DNA of 5,966 nucleotides from Microcaldota archaeon (lineage in GTDB: Archaea; Micrarchaeota; Micrarchaeia; Anstonellales; Bilamarchaeaceae): NCBI GenBank assembly GCA_030668565.1, contig DAOVFD010000063.1, forward strand, positions 1 to 5,966. The letters are read 5' to 3'. A program made the translations under genes and the position numbers. Position 1 is the stretch's first letter; each line of letters opens with the position of its first letter. Below the pieces are notes generated by a model, which was not told the DNA's origin, made no database searches, and was given only the letters and a program-made list of their open reading frames with translations. Shown one piece after another: positions 1 to 4,388 of this stretch.

Positions 1-650
1 TTGATGGAAAAACGGGCGTTGTCCTTGACGGAAACCACCGACTCAAAGTATTGGATATAATAGAATGTCCGTATACCGCCTGCCAGATTATTGATTACCA
101 GAGTCCGAAAATAGAAGTCGGGACCTGGTATCCTACTGTAAAGAAAAACATGGATGAATTGATAAAACTTGATTCTATAAAGCATGAAAAAGTGGACCAC
201 GATGCCGGCAGGGAAGCCATCCAGAACCTCCGTGCACCCTTTATGGCAATGACTTCTGATGGACAGCACTATCTTCTTAATCCCGGAAATTACAAGCTCA
301 GGGAAATGATTGAGGAACAGAGTTACATAATCAACCTTCTTGAAAACAACGAAGTTGATTACATACCTGACGAAGAGGTAAAGGAAAATCTACAAATCGG
401 CCAGTCAGTACTTTACAGGAGGCCTTACACAAAAGAGGAAATAGTAAAAGCTGCAAAGAACCATTCTCCCTTCCCTCCAAAATCCACAAGGCATATGATA
501 CCTGGTAGGATAGTGAGACTCAACATGAGGCTCGGGTGGCTTCACATGAAAAAGGAAAAAGCATGGGAAGAGCTTGAAAACATGCTCAAGAAAAGAGCCT
601 ATGCAGGAAACGTGAGAAAATATTACGAGCCTGTTACTGTGATATATTAA
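1..650 (+). CDS. SerK-like ParB-fold protein, probable free serine kinase (5' end outside window)
   Basis: The reading frame is open to the left edge, so the N-terminus is missing and 215 residues are visible (first full codon at position 3). The TTG at 51 is internal: the residues before it include LDGNHRLKVL (visible residues 8-17), a DGxHR motif typical of ParB/Srx-fold proteins. An IEVGTWYP segment follows around residues 37-44. Near residues 157-167 comes FPPKSTRHMIP, a PPK-[ST]-TRH type motif that I associate with archaeal proteins related to SerK. SerK of Thermococcus kodakarensis makes O-phosphoserine from L-serine using a nucleotide phosphate donor. These archaeal proteins are often annotated only as ParB-like transcriptional regulators, but no helix-turn-helix is evident here. 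The stop lies 11 bp before a class V aminotransferase, so the two are probably one operon, which favours an amino-acid metabolic role over DNA segregation. The family call is fairly firm; kinase activity is inferred. Confidence 0.65.
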   Translation, partial: DGKTGVVLDGNHRLKVLDIIECPYTACQIIDYQSPKIEVGTWYPTVKKNMDELIKLDSIKHEKVDHDAGREAIQNLRAPFMAMTSDGQHYLLNPGNYKLREMIEEQSYIINLLENNEVDYIPDEEVKENLQIGQSVLYRRPYTKEEIVKAAKNHSPFPPKSTRHMIPGRIVRLNMRLGWLHMKKEKAWEELENMLKKRAYAGNVRKYYEPVTVIY

Positions 651-652
651 TC

Positions 653-656
653 GGTG
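653..656 (+). promoter_or_regulatory. Ribosome binding site (GGTG) of the aminotransferase
   Basis: GGTG sits 5 nt before the ATG at 662 and matches the archaeal anti-Shine-Dalgarno end (GGAGGTG). The in-frame GTG at 656 overlaps this element, which is why ATG 662 is preferred as the start. Confidence 0.55.
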
Positions 657-661
657 TGTCT

Positions 662-1735
662 ATGACAATATTGTTAACTCCGGGTCCGGTATCTGTTCTT
701 GAAGAAATAAGGATGGCGCAGACAAAGGAGATGATAACACACAGGAGCAAGGAATTAAGCGAACTCTACAATGATTTATGCACCCGTTTTTCGAAATACG
801 TTAATGCTGATAAGTCTTACATGATTACCGGTTCGGGTGCGCTTGGTCTTGAAACACTGATTCTCAATTTGTGCAAAAAAGAAGAGAAAGCGGTTTGTTT
901 TCCAAATGGCGATTTCGGAGACAAGATGGTTCTCACTGCAAAGGTATATACGAATACACTTCCGCAGACAATAGAAGGCGGAAAAGGCTGGAATCTTGAA
1001 CGTGCGAAGGAAGCAATAGACAACAGCGATGCGCAGGTTATGATATGCGTGTACAACGAAACGGGTTATGGAATAAGAAATCACATAAAGGAAATGTGCA
1101 AATACGCGAAATCAAAGGGAATGTTTACAATAGTGGATGCGATTTCCGCATGGCCGGGAATAGAGATGGACATGAAAGAGTTTGGCATAGACGGTTTCGT
1201 AACAGGAAGCCAAAAGGGAATCGGCGCTCCTCCAGGGGTGGCGATGCTCGGTCTGAGTAAAGAGGCTGTTGAAAGATTCAGCAACAGAGATGACACCCCA
1301 AGCTATTATATGGACCTTAAGAGACACAGAAAAAGATTTGATAAGGACATGCAGACCCCCAACACCCCCGCGATAAGCCTGTTCTGGGCACTCCAGAAGG
1401 CATTTGATGTTCTTGACAGAAAAGGCGGTATTCCTGCAGCGATTAAAAGGCACGAAGAGGCTGCTATTCATGTACGCAAGCGACTTACAGACATGGGTTT
1501 TGGCCTTACTGCAGAGAAAGGATTTGAATCAAACACCGTAACCGGTTTTGTATGCAAGAGTCCTGAGCAGACAAAGGAGATAAAAAAAAGGCTCATGGAC
1601 GAATTCGATGTCAAAATTGTGGGTTGCAGGGGGGTTTACAAGGACAACGGCCTCAGAATAGCACACATGGGCAACTTCGAGATGTCCTGGCTTGATACCT
1701 GTCTGGATGGTATCGGGAAGATAATCACCAAATAA
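662..1735 (+). CDS. Class V PLP-dependent aminotransferase (serine/alanine-glyoxylate or phosphoserine aminotransferase type)
   Basis: This is a full-length fold-type I, class V aminotransferase of 357 residues from ATG 662; starting at GTG 656 would add two. Visible hallmarks are the N-terminal LLTPGPV, the PLP-phosphate-binding GSGALGLE (57-64), NET (132-134), the cofactor-ring aspartate D159 in VDAIS, and the Schiff-base lysine K185 in VTGSQKG. Arg332 in GLRIAHMG is the expected substrate-carboxylate arginine. The family moves amino groups between serine, alanine or aspartate and glyoxylate, pyruvate or 2-oxoglutarate. The related broad-specificity enzyme MJ0959 of Methanocaldococcus was proposed as the archaeal phosphoserine aminotransferase. 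The SerK-like gene 11 bp upstream makes a serine or O-phosphoserine role likely, but the exact substrate cannot be read from sequence. No key residue appears to be missing. The enzyme should be cytoplasmic. Confidence 0.88.
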   Translation: MTILLTPGPVSVLEEIRMAQTKEMITHRSKELSELYNDLCTRFSKYVNADKSYMITGSGALGLETLILNLCKKEEKAVCFPNGDFGDKMVLTAKVYTNTLPQTIEGGKGWNLERAKEAIDNSDAQVMICVYNETGYGIRNHIKEMCKYAKSKGMFTIVDAISAWPGIEMDMKEFGIDGFVTGSQKGIGAPPGVAMLGLSKEAVERFSNRDDTPSYYMDLKRHRKRFDKDMQTPNTPAISLFWALQKAFDVLDRKGGIPAAIKRHEEAAIHVRKRLTDMGFGLTAEKGFESNTVTGFVCKSPEQTKEIKKRLMDEFDVKIVGCRGVYKDNGLRIAHMGNFEMSWLDTCLDGIGKIITK

Positions 1736-1742
1736 CCGCTTT

Positions 1743-1760
1743 TGCCTCGATTCAAAGGCA
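1743..1760. repeat. Short inverted repeat TGCCT-N8-AGGCA before a TATA-like box
   Basis: A perfect 5-bp inverted repeat (1743-1747 and 1756-1760, 8-nt spacer) lies 7 bp after the aminotransferase stop and 2 bp before the TATA-like box at 1763. It could be a weak terminator hairpin, although no T run follows, or an operator overlapping the BRE position. At this length chance is quite possible. Confidence 0.3.
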
Positions 1761-1762
1761 TC

Positions 1763-1770
1763 CTTAAATA
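1763..1770 (+). promoter_or_regulatory. TATA-like box for the HEAT/OB-fold gene
   Basis: CTTAAATA lies in the 68-bp intergenic gap and is centred about 37 bp before the ATG at 1804. With the usual archaeal spacing of about 25 bp from box centre to start site, transcription would begin near 1792, giving a leader of roughly 10 nt. No Shine-Dalgarno-like sequence precedes the ATG, consistent with a nearly leaderless mRNA. Confidence 0.5.
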
Positions 1771-1803
1771 CCTATCGCAGTAAAATTTATCTGGCAGATT
1801 ATT

Positions 1804-2967
1804 ATGGCGGCACAAGGCGATTTAAACAAATTGGTTTCTCTCACTTTCGATGAAAGTCCAAAAATAAGGATAAGGGCAGCCGAATCGCTTGGGGAACTTG
1901 ACGACCCCGCAGCACTTTTTGCTCTTGTGGAATTGAGTTACGATAAAGAACCGAATGTAAAGAAGAAGGCACAGAACATTCTTGAAAAAAAGAAAAAGGA
2001 AGAAAAAGATGTAATGTCCTTTGCGGAAATCTTCTCAAAAGGAAACGGGGAGGTTGAAAAGAAGAAAGAGGTTCCAAAAAGCAAGAAGGAAAAAATCCTG
2101 CATCCGATAACCCGTATTTTCGAAAAGAGTCTTGGAAAGGAAAAGGCTGCGAAAGTGAGGAAGAAGATGATGCCTTCGATAGAGAAACTCTACAAGAATG
2201 CCGGTCATCAGGGTAAAATCAGGGATGAAGAACAGGGAAGGAAGGCGATACAGGAATTCCTTACCAGTTATCTTGAGGTCATTTCGGGTGTTGAAGGCAT
2301 TGAAGAGGAACCCATAATCGCAAACGGTGCAGAAATGGTGACCGAAGTTGAACCCGCTTTGGAAAGGCCGGATGTGGAACAGCCGGCAGTTGAACTGGAC
2401 GAAGTGGGTACAAAAGAAAGAAAAGTGGACAGGATTTCTTCCGAGATAATGGAAGTTGAGGCAGACGATTATGCGGAAATCAAGGAAGAGGAAGGGCTTG
2501 AAAAACTTCACGACAGTTTCTTCAAGAAGGCCTATGAGACAATGATGCTTTCAAATGGTGACGAGGAGCTGATGAGAAAGGAAATGAAAAGAATGGTTTC
2601 CGAGGCCGATAAGGACATAAAACTTGCATTCAGGCTTGCGAAAGAGAGGTTCAAGGAAAGAAAGATAACCAATATAACAAAGATAACCAGCGGAATGAGA
2701 AACATAAATACGGACGTCCTTATAGTAAGGGAAATCGAGAATCTCGAATACCAGAAATCCAAAAGGGTGAGGGCGATTGCTACCAGAGCGATAATCAATG
2801 ACGAGGACGGAAACGAGGGTGTTCTTTACCTGTTTGACGACCGCGGGGATGTGATTAAACCCGGGATGAAAATCAAGGTTGTTAAGGGCTACGCAAAGAC
2901 GTTTGACTTCTCCGGTGAGACTGCCCTGACGATAGGCAAAAAAGGCAATGTTTATATTGTATTGTGA
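1804..2967 (+). CDS. HEAT-repeat and C-terminal RPA-like OB-fold protein
   Basis: This 387-residue protein has three visible parts. Residues about 1-65 are a HEAT-like helical repeat (IRIRAAESLGELDDPAALFA, then NVKKKAQNIL). Residues about 60-165 are Lys/Glu-rich and helical, and 165-235 are markedly acidic and probably disordered. Residues about 287-387 fit a replication protein A-like OB fold: ITKITSGMRNINTDVLIV, then AIINDEDGNEGVLYLFDD, then IKPGMKIKVVKGYAKTF, then ALTIGKKGNV. That order matches the archaeal RPA OB pattern (gm-nv-v, iiGDetG-tlWd, i-GD-v-i-ngy, eL-lg). The inferred role is binding single-stranded DNA or RNA through the OB fold, with the HEAT part as a protein-docking surface. 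I do not recognise a named family with this layout. ATG 1804 is the start because a TATA-like box stands at suitable distance. rpoK follows 24 bp later and may be cotranscribed. Confidence 0.75.
   Translation: MAAQGDLNKLVSLTFDESPKIRIRAAESLGELDDPAALFALVELSYDKEPNVKKKAQNILEKKKKEEKDVMSFAEIFSKGNGEVEKKKEVPKSKKEKILHPITRIFEKSLGKEKAAKVRKKMMPSIEKLYKNAGHQGKIRDEEQGRKAIQEFLTSYLEVISGVEGIEEEPIIANGAEMVTEVEPALERPDVEQPAVELDEVGTKERKVDRISSEIMEVEADDYAEIKEEEGLEKLHDSFFKKAYETMMLSNGDEELMRKEMKRMVSEADKDIKLAFRLAKERFKERKITNITKITSGMRNINTDVLIVREIENLEYQKSKRVRAIATRAIINDEDGNEGVLYLFDDRGDVIKPGMKIKVVKGYAKTFDFSGETALTIGKKGNVYIVL
2950..2957 (+). promoter_or_regulatory. Possible TATA-like box for rpoK inside the upstream gene
   Basis: TTTATATT lies within the last codons of the HEAT/OB gene, about 38 bp before the rpoK ATG, so a start site near 2979 is possible. 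That would place the G-rich ribosome binding site at the very 5' end of the mRNA. Read-through from the upstream gene is an equally good explanation. Confidence 0.25.
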
Positions 2968-2978
2968 TAAATTTTGAT

Positions 2979-2984
2979 GGGGGT
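2979..2984 (+). promoter_or_regulatory. Ribosome binding site deciding the rpoK start
   Basis: GGGGGT at 2979-2984 is spaced 7 nt from ATG 2992 and resembles the archaeal GGAGGTGA site. In-frame TTG 2974 and ATG 2977 lie upstream of or overlap it, so 2992 is the better start. Confidence 0.5.
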
Positions 2985-2991
2985 AATATTT

Positions 2992-3165
2992 ATGGAACTG
3001 ACAAAGTATGAATTAGCACGAATAATCGGTGCAAGAGCATTACAGCTTGCGAGGGGAGCACCTCCGTTGATAAAAGCCAGAAAGGGCATGGACTTCATAA
3101 ACGTTGCAGAAGTCGAACTTGGAAAGAAAGTCATACCTCTTGCTGTTATGAAAGAAGAAACCTAG
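2992..3165 (+). CDS. rpoK: DNA-directed RNA polymerase subunit K (Rpb6/omega family)
   Basis: RpoK is the archaeal counterpart of eukaryotic Rpb6 and bacterial omega, a small subunit that helps assemble and stabilise the largest polymerase subunit. From ATG 2992 it has 57 residues, the usual length of short euryarchaeal RpoK. The conserved core is plain: LTKYELARIIGARALQLARG (residues 3-22), then GAPPLI, then VAEVELGKKVIPLAV. An upstream in-frame TTG or ATG would add six or five residues that lie over the ribosome binding site and do not fit the family. The C-terminal IPLAVMKEET lacks the arginine common just after the IP motif in relatives. The gene follows the HEAT/OB gene on the same strand and meets the minus-strand gene tail to tail, with shared stop bases in CTAG. 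Confidence 0.93.
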   Translation: MELTKYELARIIGARALQLARGAPPLIKARKGMDFINVAEVELGKKVIPLAVMKEET

Positions 3166-3821
3166 TAACATTCGGGTATATCCAGTGGTTCTTCTTCAAG
3201 TCCTTTCACGAGTTCAACGGTCATCCCGCCTCCGATTTCCTTTACCAGTATTCTTTTTTCATCGTCAATCCAGTCATGGAATACCTGGTCTTCCCCCATT
3301 TCTATCTTTACGACATATGTTTTCCTTCCCTCTATAATATCTGTTCTTATTGTGCTGTAACAAACATCCATAACATATACTCGTGTATCGTTGACCACCG
3401 CATAAATTGTTGTGTTCCATTTCCAGTTGTCATCAACAGCAAGCATCCAGGGTTTGAAAAAGAATATCATGGGTTCTGAAAGCGATACGTTTGAACCGTT
3501 GTCATCATTTCCATATCTATCAACGCACACTCTCTTGGCATTTGGGAGCTGGGAGTCTGTAGAAAGGAATGTGCAGTACGCCCCCCCCTCCACCAGAAAC
3601 ATTATTCCGCCTGTAGCATTCTCGTATGTAAGGTCATACGTGTAATATTCCCCTCTCTTCAGATTGAATTCGGTGTTTTTGTAAAGCGGAGCCTCCACAT
3701 GTTCGAATTTTGATGTTTCGAAATCCGGCTGGGGTATCTGTGAATTCAATATCCCTGCTATTACCAGTACAACGAGCAATGCAACTGCAATCTGAAATAC
3801 TGATAGTTCCCTGATTTCCAT
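3162..3821 (-). CDS. Membrane-anchored extracytoplasmic protein of unknown function
   Basis: I do not recognise a family for this 219-residue protein. An N-terminal hydrophobic stretch (about residues 8-25, VFQIAVALLVVLVIAGIL) follows a short charged start and should act as a signal anchor or uncleaved signal peptide. No lipobox cysteine is evident. The rest looks beta-rich and extracellular: many aromatic and polar alternations, four cysteines (83, 99, 154, 218) that could form two disulfides, and five N-x-S/T sequons (N68, N108, N111, N136, N144). Those sequons suit archaeal N-glycosylation. A segment around 165-196 (EGRKTYVV, then WIDDEKRILVKE) recalls half-barrel LolA/DUF3108-like surface proteins, but this is only an impression. 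Its ATG shares one base with the dcd stop (TAATG) and has a good ribosome binding site, so it is the second gene of a dcd operon. Confidence 0.8.
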   Translation of the reverse strand: MEIRELSVFQIAVALLVVLVIAGILNSQIPQPDFETSKFEHVEAPLYKNTEFNLKRGEYYTYDLTYENATGGIMFLVEGGAYCTFLSTDSQLPNAKRVCVDRYGNDDNGSNVSLSEPMIFFFKPWMLAVDDNWKWNTTIYAVVNDTRVYVMDVCYSTIRTDIIEGRKTYVVKIEMGEDQVFHDWIDDEKRILVKEIGGGMTVELVKGLEEEPLDIPECY

Positions 3822-4336
3822 TACTGCACCCTTGCTATCTTACCGTGTTTTGCGTAAGGTTTTGAAGTCGGTGTTTTCACTTCGTGGAATATTATCTGCG
3901 ATACCCTCATGCCTTTATGGAGAACTACTGCAAAGGGGGCAAGATTGACTATTTCCAGGACCTGGCGGTTGTTGCTTCCCGGCTGGACCACTGAGGATGT
4001 TACATGTATTGATAATCCCATCCTTGCATATCTGCTCCTGCCTTCAAGCCTCCCCATTATGTCAGGGGCAAGTGTTATCTTCTCGGCAGTTTTTCCAAGA
4101 CACATCTCGCCAGGCAGAAGGATTACCGTTTTTGCCCTGACTTTCCTGTGTGCCTTTTTGAAATCCACTTTGTTCAGATCCACGAGTTCGCCTATATATT
4201 TTTCCCTGAAGAGATACCACTCATCACTCAATGTCAGGTCCACACTGGCAGGTCCTATCTGCTCATTTTTTAGCGGTTTTATCTTTATCTTCCCGCCTTT
4301 CAGCATTCTCTTAATGTCTACATCAGAAAGTGCCAT
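3821..4336 (-). CDS. dcd: dCTP deaminase family protein (possibly dUMP-forming)
   Basis: The enzyme family deaminates dCTP to dUTP, or in bifunctional archaeal members on to dUMP, feeding dTMP synthesis. The 171-residue protein shows QIGPASVDLTL (26-36) and GRSRYARMGLSIHVTSS (99-115), then VLEIVNLAP (126-134). It aligns without gaps over this core to E. coli Dcd: R100, S101, R105, H111 and E128 correspond to R110, S111, R115, H121 and catalytic E138. Differences include Q118 and S121 where E. coli has Asp128 and Trp131. The C-terminal lid is also short: a PY pair (160-161) is present but the following KYxxQ-type nucleotide-binding motif is not clear. The sequence looks more like Dcd than like short archaeal dUTPases. 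It is the first gene of a minus-strand operon and shares its promoter region with nurA. No ribosome binding site precedes the ATG, consistent with a leaderless mRNA. Confidence 0.85.
   Translation of the reverse strand: MALSDVDIKRMLKGGKIKIKPLKNEQIGPASVDLTLSDEWYLFREKYIGELVDLNKVDFKKAHRKVRAKTVILLPGEMCLGKTAEKITLAPDIMGRLEGRSRYARMGLSIHVTSSVVQPGSNNRQVLEIVNLAPFAVVLHKGMRVSQIIFHEVKTPTSKPYAKHGKIARVQ
3827..3831 (-). promoter_or_regulatory. Ribosome binding site (GGGTG) of the membrane protein gene
   Basis: On the minus strand GGGTG lies inside the last dcd codons, 5 nt before the ATG at 3821-3819. With the TAATG stop/start overlap this points to translational coupling to dcd. Confidence 0.6.
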
Positions 4337-4356
4337 AGGTTTATTCTGGAATATAG

Positions 4357-4367
4357 ATATTTAAAAA
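4357..4367. promoter_or_regulatory. Bidirectional TATA box between dcd and nurA
   Basis: ATATTTAAAAA lies in the 52-bp divergent gap. Its palindromic TTTAAA core (4360-4365) is centred 26.5 bp from the A of the nurA ATG (4389) and 26.5 bp from the A of the dcd ATG (4336). At standard archaeal spacing both transcripts would start at or next to their AUGs, and neither gene has a Shine-Dalgarno sequence. A single box serving both directions is inferred; no clear BRE marks a preferred orientation. Confidence 0.65.
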
Positions 4368-4388
4368 CATGCAACAAAACTCTAATTT

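Noticed and set aside
51..53. TTG at 51 as the start of the first gene
   Set aside because: The frame is open to the window edge and the preceding residues carry the DGNHR motif of the family, so the gene starts outside the window.
656..658. GTG at 656 as the aminotransferase start
   Set aside because: It overlaps the GGTG ribosome binding site of ATG 662, and the family N-terminus fits the ATG better. It cannot be fully excluded.
1781..1790. TAAAATTTAT as the promoter TATA box of the HEAT/OB gene
   Set aside because: Its centre is only about 18 bp before the ATG, so transcription would begin inside the coding region.
2035..2511. 158-residue open frame on the minus strand within the HEAT/OB gene
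   Set aside because: It is rich in Phe, Leu and His, as expected from the complement of Lys/Glu-rich codons, and shows no family features.
2974..2991. Longer rpoK from TTG 2974 or ATG 2977
   Set aside because: The extra residues are encoded across the G-rich ribosome binding site, and the 57-residue form matches short euryarchaeal RpoK.
3581..3588. Run of eight C as a frameshift site in the minus-strand membrane protein gene
   Set aside because: The frame continues with the same beta-rich, glycosylation-site-bearing character on both sides, so no frame change is indicated.
3909..4364. 151-residue open frame on the plus strand opposite dcd
   Set aside because: It lies antisense to a well-supported gene, has no recognisable domain, and runs through the divergent promoter.
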